Notes under the pieces: generated by a model
Seen by the model: only the letters and a program-made list of their open reading frames with translations
Databases searched by the model: none
Told to the model about the DNA's origin: nothing
From: VAZQ01 sp963756715
GTDB taxonomy: Bacteria; Pseudomonadota; Alphaproteobacteria; Rhizobiales; Xanthobacteraceae
DNA: 64,000 bases
Assembly: GCA_963756715.1 (NCBI GenBank)
Contig: CAVWOV010000021.1
Coordinates: 62,001-126,000 of the forward strand
Direction of reading: 5' to 3'
Part shown: piece after piece, positions 36,926 through 47,377 of the stretch
Position numbering within the stretch: position 1 is the stretch's first letter
Layout: each line of letters starts with the position of its first letter
Position numbers and translations under genes: made by a program

Positions 36926-38681
36926 ACGTCCTCCTCACGCCGGCGTGCATCGGACCGGCCGAAATCAAGAATCGCATCGTCATGCCGCCGATGACAACGC
37001 GCACGGCGGATGCGGAGGGTCACGTCACCGACGATACGATCGCCTACTACATGGCGCGGGTGAACGGGGGCGTTGGCCTCATCACGGTCGAGATGGCGTC
37101 GCCGGAAAAGTGCGGCCGGCATCGCCGTCACGAGGTCGGCATCTATGACGACCGTTTTCTGCCCGGGCTGACGCGGCTCGTCGCCGAAATCCATCGCGGC
37201 GGCGCCAAGGCATCGATCCAACTGGGACATGGCGGCGGCCATACCCGCAAGGACATCTGCGGCGAGACGCCGATCGCGCCATCCGCCATCCCGCATCCGG
37301 TCTACGAGACCACGTTCGAGACCATCGTTCCGGAGGCGATGACCAAGGCCCGCATCGCCGCAGACAACCGCGGCGCACGTCGCGGCGGCGCTGCGCGCGC
37401 AGCAGGCCGGGTTCGACTGCGTCGAGATTCACGCCGCGCATGGCTACCTGATCTCGCAGTTCCATGCGCCGTTCGAGAACCGGCGCACCGACGAATACGG
37501 CGGCAGCCTGGAAAACCGCGCCCGCTTCGGGCTCGACATTCTGCGCGCCGTCAAAGCCGCAGTTCCGGATCTTGGCGTCATCTACCGGCTGTCGGTCGAG
37601 GACTTCTTCCCCGGTGGGCTGCCGTTCAGCGAAGGCAAGCAGATCGCCGTCTGGGCGGCGCAGGCGGGGGCGGACGCTCTGCATGTCACCGCCGGCCACT
37701 ACCGCTCGCTGCCGTCGGCGCAGATCGTCTTGCCGCCCATGACGTACCCGGACGCGATGTTTCTCGATTTCGCCGCGGAGGTAAAAAAGTCCATCCAAGT
37801 GCCCATCATCGCAGTTGCCCGGCTCGGCGATCCCGCAATTGCAACCGCGGCGGTCGCGGACGGCAAGGCGGATTTCATCGCGCTCGGACGGACGCTGGTG
37901 GCCGATCCGCAATGGGTGGCCAAGCTCGCACGCGACGAACCGGTGCGGCGCTGCCTCGCCTGCAATACGTGCATCAACGAGATGCGCGGCGGCGCGCGCA
38001 TCGGCTGCGTGGTGAATGGCGCCGCCGGCCGCGAAATGCTGTTCGCCGATCCGAGACCGCCGCAGGGCGAACGCATCGCCGTGATCGGCGCAGGCCCCGC
38101 CGGCCTTACCTATGCGTCGCTGGTGGCAGAGGGAAACACCGTCACCGTGTTCGAAAAGGACGCCGCCCCAGGTGGCTCGTTCCGCTATGCAGGCAAGGCG
38201 CCGCTGTTCCAGGAGGTCGAAGCCAGCGAACGGAGCTTCGCGCGCTATGTGGCCGACATGACTTCAGCCTGCATCGGCAAAGGCGTCGCATTCCGCTTCA
38301 AGACCGACGTGACCGCGCACCCGAATCTGCTCGCGCCATTCGACCGCCTCGTGATCGCGACCGGAGCACACTACCGCTTCGGTCTTGGCCCGCTCGCCGA
38401 CGACCCTCCTCGATTGGGGTGGCGGCCGCTGGCCCGGTCTATCCCACCTTTTTTCCGTGCCGCGACTGCGCGAGTGGTTTTATTACCAGGCGCGGCGCGC
38501 GACCGGTGAGCGCTTTCGGCAACTGGCGCGCTCGGGACAAACCGTCGTCGTCATCGGCGATGCGCTGGCCGCGGGCAAGAGCAAGCCGGCGATTGCCAGC
38601 GCATTCGAGGCTGCGCTGCTTGCTGGCGGCACGGCCGCAAAAGTGGCACGCTCCGTGCAAGACCCTGCGCGGGTTGGCTGA
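36922..38681 (+). CDS. FMN/FAD/4Fe-4S oxidoreductase, 2,4-dienoyl-CoA reductase-like (two frameshifts)
   Basis: Reconstructed ~585-residue protein of the old-yellow-enzyme/FadH type. N-terminal FMN barrel: IGPAEIKNRIVMPPM, IQLGHGGGHT, then EIHAAHGYLISQFHAP with the active-site His region. A cysteine set CLACNTCINE ... GCVVN would bind the 4Fe-4S cluster, and VIGAGPAGLTYA begins the FAD/NAD(P) domain. The chain is broken twice, near 37361-37364 and near 38399; removing one base at each restores it. GTG 36922 overlaps the SDR stop. It reduces an enone or N-heterocycle with NAD(P)H; the place next to xanthine dehydrogenase suggests a purine- or amine-related substrate, not proven. Confidence 0.85.
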
Positions 38682-38689
38682 GTGTTTCC

Positions 38690-40124
38690 ATGGCCGAAAT
38701 TCGCTTCCTGTTGAATGGAGAACCGCGCGCCGAATCCGGCGCATCTCCGACGACGACGGTGCTCGACTGGTTGCGGCTCAACGCCCGGCTGACAGGAACG
38801 AAAGAGGGTTGCGCGGAGGGCGATTGCGGCGCCTGCACCATCGTCGTCGGGCGGGAAACCGGCGGCAAGCTGCAGTATCAGGCGGTCAATTCCTGCCTCA
38901 TGGTGCTGCCGCAACTCAATGGCGCCGCGGTTTTGACCGTCGATGGCCTCGCGGCGGCGGACGGCAGCCTGCACCCGGTGCAACAGGCCCTGATTGATGC
39001 GGACGCGACGCAATGCGGGTTTTGCACACCCGGGTTCGTGATGGCGATGTTCGCCTTCTACCATGGCGGCGAGGACGCCGAAGACGCTCGTATCCACGAA
39101 GCGCTTGCCGGCAATCTCTGCCGCTGCACCGGCTACCGCTCGATCGTGGACGCCTGCCGCCGCGTCGCCGCGGGACCGAGCGACCGCTTCCTCGATATTG
39201 AAGCCCAGACAACCAGTGCATTGCGGAGCTTGCCCGCAAATGCCGAATATCGCCACGGTGAGCAAGTTTATCTCATTCCGCACACGCTCGGTGAATTGCA
39301 TGGCGCGACCGCGCAACATCCCGACGCGCTGCTGCATGCCGGGGGCACCGATCTCGGCCTGCGCGTGAGCAAGGACCGCGAGGCATTTCCATGCGTGATA
39401 TCGACCGCGGCGGTGGCGGAGTTGCAGGCAATAACGGTTGATGCCGAAGCACTGACGATCGGGGGGAGCGCCACCTACACGCAGGCCCTGCCTTATCTCG
39501 ACCAGCACTTCGCGGAATTCGGCGCGCTGGTGCGCCGCATCGGATCACGCCAGATCCGCAATCTCGGCACCATCGCCGGCAATCTCGCGACCGCCTCCCC
39601 GATCGGCGACACCATTCCCTGCCTGATCGCACTCGATGCGACGGTGACACTTGCATCGCGCTCAGGAAACCGCACGCTACCGGTCGAAGATTTCATCACC
39701 GGCTATCGTAAGACCGCGCTCACACCCGGCGAGGTCATCGCCGCCATTCGCATTCCTCTACTGACGGATGGCCAGCGCTTCACCGCCTACAAGCTCTCCA
39801 AGCGGTTCGATCAGGATATCTCCACCGTTATCGCGGCTTTCCGCTTGAAACTCGACGGCGAGACGGGTACGGGATTTCCGCGCCGCGTATGGCGGCATGG
39901 CGGCCCGCGCAGCGCGGGCGAAAAATCTCGAAGCGCTGCTCGCCGGCCGCGACTGGGCTCAGACTTCCGAAGCCGACATCAGCGCTGCGCTGGCGCGCGA
40001 CTTCACGCCGATGGGCGACCATCGCGGCAGCGCCGCCTACCGGCTGCGCGCGGCTGCCAACCTGGTGAGGCGGCTGCAGCTTGAATCGACCTCGCATGTC
40101 GTGACCCGGGTGGAGGCATTATGA
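38690..40124 (+). CDS. xdhA: Xanthine dehydrogenase small subunit, 2Fe-2S/FAD (frameshifted near 3' end)
   Basis: 477-residue (after repair) electron-transfer subunit of xanthine dehydrogenase, which oxidises hypoxanthine and xanthine to urate. Two 2Fe-2S motifs: CAEGDCGACT near residue 43 and QCGFCTPG ... GNLCRCTGYR near 105-148; the FAD domain follows with HAGGTDL and GNLATASPIGD. One extra G in the run at 39865-39867 shifts the last ~85 codons; without it the chain continues VRDFRAAYGGMAA to the TGA at 40122-40124, which overlaps the xdhB ATG by 4 nt. As read, the protein would run to 40084 with a scrambled tail. Confidence 0.92.
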
Positions 40125-42445
40125 ACACGCCGCTCGCCCGCATCCGTGGTGGCGTTCACAGCGCGGTGCGCCACGACAGCGCGGTTGGCCACGTCACCGG
40201 CCGGGCGCTTTATATCGACGACGTGCCGAACGTGCCGGGCACGCTCGAAACGGCCCTGGTGCTGAGCCCGCACGCCCACGCCCGTATCCGCCGCATCGAC
40301 TTTTCCCGCGCGCTGGCCGCGCCCGGTGTCGTGGCGGCGATCGCCGCGTCCGACATTCCTGGCAAGAACGACATCGGCCCCATTCGTCCCGATGAGCCAT
40401 TGCTGGCCGCCGATCTGGTCGAGTACGAGGGCCAGCCGGTCGCCGCCATTGCGGCAGCGACGCTCGATCAGGCGCGTACCGCCGCCAAACTGGTCGAAAT
40501 CGAGTACGAACCAATGCCCGCGGTTCTGACGGTCGACGATGCGCTTGCGCGCGAACATTTCGTCGCGCCACCGCAAACCATCGCCCGCGGCGACGCCGCG
40601 GCCGCGCTCGTTTCCGCGCCGCATCGCCTGTCGGGCGAATTCCGCTGCGGCGGGCAGGATCACTTCTATCTCGAAGGCCAGATCGCGCTGGCTACGCCCG
40701 GCGACGACGGCACCATCCACCTGCTGAGTTCAACTCAGCATCCGACCGAGGTGCAGCATGGCGTCGCCCACCTGCTCGGCGTGCCGTTCAATGCCGTCAC
40801 CGCCGAGGTGCGCCGCATGGGCGGCGCCTTCGGCGGCAAGGAGAGCCAGGCCACCATCATCGCCGGCATCGCAGCGGTGCTGGCCTGGAAGACGCGGCGC
40901 CCGGTGAAGCTGCGGCTGCCACGCGACGACGACATGCGGGCGACCGGCAAGCGCCACCCCTTCCTGTTCCGTTACGAGGTCGGCTTCGACGGCGAGGGCC
41001 ACATCCTCGCGCTCGATCTCACGCTCGCGGCGAACGGCGGCAGCGTCGCCGATCATACGCCCGCCGTCATCACCCGCGCGCTTTGTCATGCCGACAACTG
41101 CTACTGGCTGCCGCACGTGCGCCTGCGCGGCCTCTCCTGCAAGACCAATACGGTGTCGAACACCGCGTTCCGCGGCTACGGCGGTCCGCAAGGCATGCTG
41201 GCGATCGAGACCATCATCGAGGTCGTCGCGCGGCACCTGAAGCTGCCGGTCGCGACGGTGCGGCAGCGCAATTACTACGGCATCGGCCACAATGACGTGA
41301 CGCCCTACGGCACGCGCGTCGAGGACAACATCATCGAGCGCGTCGTCACCGAGCTTGAGCAGACCGTCGACATCGAAGGCTGGCGCAACAGTATCGACGC
41401 CTTCAACCGCGACAACCCGGTGGTCAAAAAAGGCCTCGCCACCATGCCGATCAAGTTCGGCATCTCGTTCAACCGTCCGACGTTGAACCAGGCCGGCGCA
41501 TTGGTGCACGTCTACACCGACGGCAGCGTGGTGCTGAACCACGGCGGCACCGAGATGGGCCAGGGTCTGTTCATCAAGGTCGCACAGGTGGTGGCGGAAA
41601 CGTTCAGCATCGATCTCGACCATATCCGCGTATCGGCGACCTCGACCGGCAAGGTGCCGAACACCTCGCCCACGGCCGCCTCCTCCGGCTCCGATCTTAA
41701 CGGCATGGCGGCGCTCAATGCGGCGGAGCAGATCAAGACCCGCATGACAGATGTAGCCGCCGAGCATTTCGGCGTTCCGGCGCCCGATATCGTCTTCTCG
41801 GCTAACCGCGTCTATGCGGGCAACCGCAGTATTTCCTTTGCCGAGCTTGCGACGCTGTCGTGGGACAAGCGCGTCTCGCTGTCGGCGACCGGTTACTATC
41901 GTACGCCGAAAATCCACTGGGACTTCACCACCAACACCGGCCGCCCATTCTACTATTTCGCTTATGGCGCGGCGGCCGCGGAGGTCGCGGTCGACACGCT
42001 GACCGGTAAATCACGCGTGCTGCGCGCCGAACTGCTGCAGGATTGCGGCCGTTCGCTCAACCCGGCGATTGACCTTGGCCAGATCGAAGGCGCATTCGTT
42101 CAAGGCATGGGCTGGCTGACCACCGAAGAGCTGTGGTGGGACGCGCAGGGACGCCTGCGCACCCATGGCCCCTCGACCTACAAGATACCCGGCAGCCGCG
42201 ACGTGCCGCCGATCTTCAACGCCCGCATCCTCGCGGATGCACCCAATCCTGAAGCGACGATCTTTCACTCCAAGGCGGTCGGCGAGCCGCCGCTGATGCT
42301 GGCGATTTCGGTCTATCTCGCGATCCGCGATGCCGTTTCGAGCCTCGCCGGTCATCGCCTTGCGCCGCGCCTCGACGCGCCGGCCACGCCGGAATGCGTG
42401 CTCGCCGCGATCGACGACATCCGCGGCAAGTCTCGGATTCAGTGA
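40121..42445 (+). CDS. xdhB: Xanthine dehydrogenase large subunit, molybdopterin-binding
   Basis: The 774-residue catalytic subunit that holds the molybdopterin cofactor and hydroxylates purines with water as oxygen donor. Landmarks are the MGGAFGGKE loop, FRGYGGPQ with the substrate-binding Arg, GGTEMGQG (cofactor loop), and VGEPPLML with the catalytic Glu near residue 725. Length and motifs are normal and the frame is intact. Coupled to xdhA by ATGA. No xdhC (cofactor insertion) gene is seen nearby. Cytosolic heterotetramer expected. Confidence 0.95.
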   Translation: MNTPLARIRGGVHSAVRHDSAVGHVTGRALYIDDVPNVPGTLETALVLSPHAHARIRRIDFSRALAAPGVVAAIAASDIPGKNDIGPIRPDEPLLAADLVEYEGQPVAAIAAATLDQARTAAKLVEIEYEPMPAVLTVDDALAREHFVAPPQTIARGDAAAALVSAPHRLSGEFRCGGQDHFYLEGQIALATPGDDGTIHLLSSTQHPTEVQHGVAHLLGVPFNAVTAEVRRMGGAFGGKESQATIIAGIAAVLAWKTRRPVKLRLPRDDDMRATGKRHPFLFRYEVGFDGEGHILALDLTLAANGGSVADHTPAVITRALCHADNCYWLPHVRLRGLSCKTNTVSNTAFRGYGGPQGMLAIETIIEVVARHLKLPVATVRQRNYYGIGHNDVTPYGTRVEDNIIERVVTELEQTVDIEGWRNSIDAFNRDNPVVKKGLATMPIKFGISFNRPTLNQAGALVHVYTDGSVVLNHGGTEMGQGLFIKVAQVVAETFSIDLDHIRVSATSTGKVPNTSPTAASSGSDLNGMAALNAAEQIKTRMTDVAAEHFGVPAPDIVFSANRVYAGNRSISFAELATLSWDKRVSLSATGYYRTPKIHWDFTTNTGRPFYYFAYGAAAAEVAVDTLTGKSRVLRAELLQDCGRSLNPAIDLGQIEGAFVQGMGWLTTEELWWDAQGRLRTHGPSTYKIPGSRDVPPIFNARILADAPNPEATIFHSKAVGEPPLMLAISVYLAIRDAVSSLAGHRLAPRLDAPATPECVLAAIDDIRGKSRIQ

Positions 42446-42458
42446 GCACCACTCTTTC

Positions 42459-42551
42459 CGTTCGTGCCCGCGAAAGCGGGCATCCAGCCCTTTGCCTTCT
42501 CATAGCCCAAATATTTAGAACTGGGTCCCCGCTTTCCGCGGGGACGAACGG
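42459..42551. repeat. Palindromic intergenic repeat, rhizobial REP type
   Basis: Left arm 42459-42486 (CCGTTCGTGCCCGC ... GCATCCAG) is complementary to right arm 42521-42551 (CTGGGTCCCCGC ... GACGAACGG), and each arm contains its own hairpin (CCCGCGAAAGCGGG; CCCCGCTTTCCGCGGGG). It lies between the convergent xdhB and M20 hydrolase genes, where it can act as a two-way terminator. Confidence 0.75.
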
Positions 42552-42576
42552 AGAGATGATCGCCAGTTGAACGGCG

Positions 42577-43845
42577 CTAAATCGGCTTTGTGCACAGCAA
42601 ATCGGCGCAGGCAAGCGCCACGATCTTGGTCGCGGCCAAAAGATCATTGAGCCGCAAATTCTCGTTGGCGTTGTGCGCATTCGCTTCCAGGATCGAGCGC
42701 GGGCCCGCACCGTAGAGCACGATCGGGATGCCTGCCGCCGCATAGTGGCGCGCGTCGGTATACAGCGGCACACCCGTCAGCGGCACATCGACATGCAGAA
42801 TGTCTTTGGCGTGCCGCTCGATCGCCGCCACCAACCGGTCGGTGCCGGCAATCGGCTTGAGCGGCGTCGCGAGCAGCAGCCGTTGAACGTCGACGGTAGC
42901 CTTCGGGCGTTCGCGCGCGGCGGTTTCGATGATGCGGCGCAATTCGGCTTCGGCCCGCGCGGGGTCCTCCTCCGGGATCATGCGCCGGTCGATCCGGAAT
43001 GTGACCTGATCGGGCACCACGTTGGTGTTGATGCCGCCCTTGATGAGCCCGACATTGAGCGTCGGTGACGCGATGCCCGGAACGCTCGATTGCGTCTTGG
43101 CGAGTTCGGCGCGGTAAGCGTAAAGCGCGGTCAGAACTACCGTCGCGGCTTCGAGCGCGTCGACGCCGGTGTCCGGCATCGCGGCATGCGCCTGCTTGCC
43201 GGTGACCGTCACTTCGAGATGCAGACAGCCGTCATGGGCGTTGACGATCGCGTACGAAAAGCCCGCGGCGATCACCATGTCGGGCTTTGTCAGGCCCTGA
43301 TCGAGCAGCCACTTCGGCCCAACATCGCCGCCGATCTCCTCGTCATAAGTGAAGTGCAGTTCAAGCGTGCCGGCGATCTTCAGTCCCTTGGCGGCGGCGG
43401 CCTTGAGGGCAAGCAGCGTCCAGGTATAGGTGGCGAAATCCGATTTCGAGACCGCAACGCCACGGCCGAACATCACCTTGCCGTGCGGGCTGTCCTCGAC
43501 CGCCGCACCGTAGGGATCGACCCGCCAGCCGAGCCCCGGCGGCACGACGTCGCCATGGGCGTTGAGCGCCACGGTCGGGCCGTCGCCGAAGCGATGGCGC
43601 ACGATCAGGTTGGTCGCGCTCGTCATGCCGACTGCTTCGACGGCGGCGCGCGGCACGGTATGGGCTTCGACCGTCAGGCCAAGCCCTTCGAGCAGGTCCT
43701 TGGCGCGCGCCGCGTGCGCGGCGCAGTCGCCGGGCGGATTGTCGCTCGGTACCTTCACCAGTTCGGCAAGAAATTCGACTTCGCGCGCGAAGTCGGCATC
43801 CACGAAGTCCTTGATGCTGCGCGCCATCGTCTCGCTACCGGTCAT
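42577..43845 (-). CDS. M20-family hydrolase (ArgE/DapE-like), non-canonical metal site
   Basis: A 422-residue zinc-peptidase-fold hydrolase of the ArgE/DapE/acetylornithine deacetylase group. LNAHGDVVPP (His and Asp ligands), YDEEIGGD (catalytic and ligand Glu) and NAHNANE near the C-terminus are present, but the segment GRGVAVSKSDFA has Val where the bridging-metal Asp of M20 enzymes normally stands (GRGAxDxKG). ATG 43845 overlaps the allC stop by 4 nt; ATG 43827 is an alternative. Placed directly after allC, it may hydrolyse a ureido or amide compound of purine breakdown, but no substrate can be assigned. Confidence 0.83.
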   Translation of the reverse strand: MTGSETMARSIKDFVDADFAREVEFLAELVKVPSDNPPGDCAAHAARAKDLLEGLGLTVEAHTVPRAAVEAVGMTSATNLIVRHRFGDGPTVALNAHGDVVPPGLGWRVDPYGAAVEDSPHGKVMFGRGVAVSKSDFATYTWTLLALKAAAAKGLKIAGTLELHFTYDEEIGGDVGPKWLLDQGLTKPDMVIAAGFSYAIVNAHDGCLHLEVTVTGKQAHAAMPDTGVDALEAATVVLTALYAYRAELAKTQSSVPGIASPTLNVGLIKGGINTNVVPDQVTFRIDRRMIPEEDPARAEAELRRIIETAARERPKATVDVQRLLLATPLKPIAGTDRLVAAIERHAKDILHVDVPLTGVPLYTDARHYAAAGIPIVLYGAGPRSILEANAHNANENLRLNDLLAATKIVALACADLLCTKPI

Positions 43846-45125
43846 GGGCTGGGCTCGAAATTTACGATCGTATCGAGAAGTATTCGCGCAGCAATATCGG
43901 CGTCCGCGGCGGTGATGGTTTCCAGCGGCGAGTGACTGATGCCGCCATTGCCACATCGCACAAACAGCATCCCGACATCGGTGAGGCCGTCGAACATTAC
44001 GGCATCGTGCCCCGCTCCGCTCGGCAGATGGAACGGCCGGATGCCGGCGCGCTCGACCGCAGCAGCGAACTGGGCCTGGACCCGCGGCGAGCACGGCACC
44101 GCGGGTCCGCGTTGAATTTCCTTGATCTCGGTCGTGACGTTGCGGCGCCTGGCGATCCGCTCGATCTCAGCCAGCACATCGGCGACAGCCGCATCGCGCG
44201 TGGCGTCGTCGCCGGCCCGGATGTCGAGCGATAGTTCGCAGCGGCCGGGAATGACGTTGATGGCGCCATTCGGCACCGAGAGACGGCCGACCGTGCCGAC
44301 CAGCGTCGGCGCCGTGGAGCAACGCTTCTCGACATAAAGTACAACCTCGGCCGCAGCGGCGGCGGCGTCGCGGCGCAATGGCATCGGTACAGTACCGGCG
44401 TGTCCCGCCGTACCGGTGATCGTGACGCTGTAGCGGATCGTGCCCGCGATCGACGTGACGATCCCGACCGGCAAATCCTGCTGCAAGAGCACTGGTCCCT
44501 GTTCGATATGCACTTCGAGATACCCGAGCATCTCGTCGGGCCGCCGCGCCAGCAACGCGAGATTGTCGGGGTCGAAGCCGGCCTTGTGGATGACGTCGGC
44601 CACGCTCTGGCCGTTGGCATCCCGCCGCATCAACACGCTCCGGTCAAAGCGGCCCGCGATGACGCTGCTGCCAATATACGGCGCGGAAAACCGCACGCCC
44701 TCCTCCTCGGCGAAGCCAACCACATCAAGGTGGAACGGCAGCCGCTGGCCGCTGCGGTTGAGATGCTCAACGGCGACGAGGCCGGTGAGGATGCCGAGCC
44801 GGCCGTCGTAATTGCCGCCATTGAGGACCGTGTCGTAGTGCGAACCCACGATGAGCGCCTTGGCGGCGGGATCGGCGGCCGCGTAGCGGCCAATGACGTT
44901 GCCGACACCATCGATCCGGGCCGTCATGCCGGCCGCTTCCATCCAGTCACGCAACTGCGCGGCGACCGCCCGGTGGGTCGGCGTGAGGTAGGTGCAGGTC
45001 AGCCCGTCCGGCGTCTCCGACCATTCCGCGAGTTGCGCCGCCAGCGCGACAATGCGGGCGCCGAATGCTCCGTCTGTCGCCGGAAGGTATGACGGTTGTC
45101 CGGCCGGAGGCTGCCTATGCGACAT
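43842..45125 (-). CDS. allC: Allantoate amidohydrolase / N-carbamoyl amino acid hydrolase family
   Basis: A 427-residue M20-type dimetal amidohydrolase. All ligand motifs are visible: GSHYDTV, GGNYDGRLG, AEEEGVRF, HIEQGPVL and the C-terminal PSGAGHDA with SHSPLE. The allantoate amidohydrolase and beta-ureidopropionase/carbamoylase families cannot be separated by eye, but the neighbours (PuuD, PuuE, UraD-UraH) make release of ammonia and CO2 from allantoate, giving ureidoglycine, the most likely reaction. It is divergent from puuD across about 100 nt that must hold both promoters. Confidence 0.88.
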   Translation of the reverse strand: MSHRQPPAGQPSYLPATDGAFGARIVALAAQLAEWSETPDGLTCTYLTPTHRAVAAQLRDWMEAAGMTARIDGVGNVIGRYAAADPAAKALIVGSHYDTVLNGGNYDGRLGILTGLVAVEHLNRSGQRLPFHLDVVGFAEEEGVRFSAPYIGSSVIAGRFDRSVLMRRDANGQSVADVIHKAGFDPDNLALLARRPDEMLGYLEVHIEQGPVLLQQDLPVGIVTSIAGTIRYSVTITGTAGHAGTVPMPLRRDAAAAAAEVVLYVEKRCSTAPTLVGTVGRLSVPNGAINVIPGRCELSLDIRAGDDATRDAAVADVLAEIERIARRRNVTTEIKEIQRGPAVPCSPRVQAQFAAAVERAGIRPFHLPSGAGHDAVMFDGLTDVGMLFVRCGNGGISHSPLETITAADADIAARILLDTIVNFEPSP

Positions 45126-45226
45126 GCAAAGGTACCACGGCTGACGGATGGATGGACCCTTGAACAGGCCGCGGCGCCTCTGCCATGGTGACGTGACCGG
45201 GCCGAGACCATAAAGGGCGTTGCATC

Positions 45227-46423
45227 GTGGAAGTCGTGCTCACTGAATGGCTCAGCATCATCATCCGATGGCTGCACGTCATCGCCGCGATGGGCTGGAT
45301 CGGCAGCTCATTCTACTTCATCCACCTCGATCTCAGCCTCAAGGCTCGATCGAACCTTCCGCCGGGCGTCAAGGGCGATGCCTGGCAGGTCCACGGCGGC
45401 GGCTTCTACCATATGATCAAATATCTGGTCGCTCCGGCCCAGATGCCCGATGAATTGACCTGGTTCAAGTGGGAAGCCTACGCAACCTGGCTGTCCGGCT
45501 TCGCCCTGCTGGTGCTGATCTACTATCTCGGGGCCGACCTCTACCTGATCGACAAGAGCGTGCTCAACCTTACGGCGCCCGCCGCAGCCGGAATAGCGTT
45601 CGGCACCCTGCTCGTCGCCTGGCTATTCTACGAGGGCCTTTGCCGCTCGCCGCTCGCCAAGCACGAGGTGGCGATGGCACTGGTCGGCTACGTCTTTCTG
45701 GTCGCGGTCACCTACGGCTTCACGCATGTATTCAGCGGCCGCGGTGCCTTCACCCAGATCGGTGCACTCGTCGGCACCATCATGGTGGCAAATGTCTTCA
45801 TCATCATTATTCCGTATCAGCGCAAGACCGTGGCGGCGCTGATCGCCGGCAAGGACCCCGATCCGGAATGGGGCGAGGAAGGCAAGCGACGCTCGGTCCA
45901 CAACAACTATCTCACTCTACCGGTCGTCTTCCTGATGATCGCCAATCACTACCCGCTGATGTTCGCGACGCGATACAATTGGTTGATTGTCGCGATCGTT
46001 CTGCTGATCGGCCCGGTCATCCGCCACTTCTTCAATGCGCGGCACGAAGGCCATGGCAGCCCGTGGTGGACCTGGGCGGTGGCGGCCGCAGGCATGATCG
46101 CGGTGGCGTGGCTCTCCACCGCGGGCCCACGCCAGACGGTCACCGGCGCATTGCCCGCAAACGTGACGGCGCAAACTGCGCAAAACGTCGTCTTGTCGCG
46201 CTGTAGCATGTGCCACACCAGCGAGCCGGGATGGCCCGGCGTGCACGGGCCGCCAAAGGACATCGTGCTCGACAGCCCGGAAGCCATCAGCCAGCACGCC
46301 CGCCTCATCGACATCAACGCGGTCCGATCGAGTGCCATGCCTCCGGGCAATATCACCGAGATAACCCCGCAGGAGCGCCAGATCCTGGCCGCCTGGTTCG
46401 CGGCCGGCGCGCCGGCGAAGTGA
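45227..46423 (+). CDS. puuD: PuuD, membrane urate oxidase with C-terminal cytochrome c
   Basis: Integral-membrane urate hydroxylase that makes 5-hydroxyisourate and passes electrons to its own cytochrome. 398 residues: eight or nine membrane helices from the N-terminus (RWLHVIAAMGWIGSSFY) to about residue 300, with conserved FYHMIKYLVAP and SVHNNYLTLPVVFLMI, then a periplasmic cytochrome c domain with one heme site CSMCH near 327 and a likely Met ligand in SSAMPPGN. GTG 45227 is used, after AAAGGGCG. It heads the plus-strand run puuD-puuE-uraDH. It replaces the soluble cofactor-free uricase. Confidence 0.94.
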   Translation: MEVVLTEWLSIIIRWLHVIAAMGWIGSSFYFIHLDLSLKARSNLPPGVKGDAWQVHGGGFYHMIKYLVAPAQMPDELTWFKWEAYATWLSGFALLVLIYYLGADLYLIDKSVLNLTAPAAAGIAFGTLLVAWLFYEGLCRSPLAKHEVAMALVGYVFLVAVTYGFTHVFSGRGAFTQIGALVGTIMVANVFIIIIPYQRKTVAALIAGKDPDPEWGEEGKRRSVHNNYLTLPVVFLMIANHYPLMFATRYNWLIVAIVLLIGPVIRHFFNARHEGHGSPWWTWAVAAAGMIAVAWLSTAGPRQTVTGALPANVTAQTAQNVVLSRCSMCHTSEPGWPGVHGPPKDIVLDSPEAISQHARLIDINAVRSSAMPPGNITEITPQERQILAAWFAAGAPAK

Positions 46424-46431
46424 GGCGAACG

Positions 46432-47377
46432 ATGCCGCCTGCCGATTTCTCCAGCTATCCGCGCGACCTCATCGGCTACGGCCGCAACCCGCCCGATCCG
46501 CGCTGGCCTGGGGGCGCGCTGGTCGCGGTGCAGTTCGTGGTCAATTACGAGGAAGGCGGCGAGCGCAACATCCTGCATGGCGACGCCACATCGGAAGCAT
46601 TCCTGTCCGATGTGCTCGGCGCGGTGCCGTGGCCGGGCCAGCGTCACCTCAACGTCGAGTCGATGTATGAATACGGCTCGCGTGCCGGCTTCTGGCGGCT
46701 CTGGCGGTTGTTCTCCAGCCGCAACCTGCAGCCGACGGTGTTCGGCGTCGCCACCGCGCTGGCGCGCAACCCGGAGGCAGTCGCGGCGATGCAGGAAGCG
46801 CGATGGGAAATCGCCACCCACGGTCTCAAATGGATCGACTACAAAGATGTGCCGGAGGCGCAGGAGCGTGCCGATCTCGCCGAGGCGATCCGCATCCACA
46901 CGCAGGCGACCGGCGAACGGCCGCTCGGCTGGTACACCGGCCGCACCTCGATCAACAGCCTCAAGGCGGTGCTCGACGAGGGCGGCTTCGTCGTATTCGT
47001 CCGACTCCTACGCCGACGATCTGCCCTATTGGGTCAGCGGGCCGAACGGTCCTCACCTGATCGTCCCGTATACGCTCGATTCCAACGACATGCGGTTCGT
47101 CAATCCGCAGGGGTTTGGCAGCGGCGATGAATTCTTCACCTACCTCAAGGACAGCTTCGACTTCCTCTACGCCGAAGGCGAACGCGCGCCCAAGATGATG
47201 TCGGTCGGGCTGCACTGCCGGCTGGTGGGGCGGCCCGGACGGGCGGCAGCGCTCGCGCGCTTTCTCGACTACGTCGCGGCCCGCGACCGGGTCTGGATCG
47301 CGACCCGGCTCGACATCGCCCGCCACTGGCACCGCGAGCACGTCGCACTGGCGGCGAACGCGCCCCGACTTTCCTGA
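46432..47377 (+). CDS. puuE: PuuE, cofactor-independent allantoinase (frameshifted)
   Basis: Polysaccharide-deacetylase-fold allantoinase that opens allantoin to allantoate. Read from ATG 46432: SSYPRDLIGYGRNPPDP, NYEEGGER, the EIATHGLKW motif and GWYTGRTS. One extra base at about 46990-46993 (CGTCGTATT) shifts the frame; without it the chain continues GFVYSSDSYADDLPYW and ends at 47377, about 314 residues, the normal length. The start is 8 nt after puuD with GAGGCG before it, and the stop overlaps the uraD start by one base. Confidence 0.9.
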
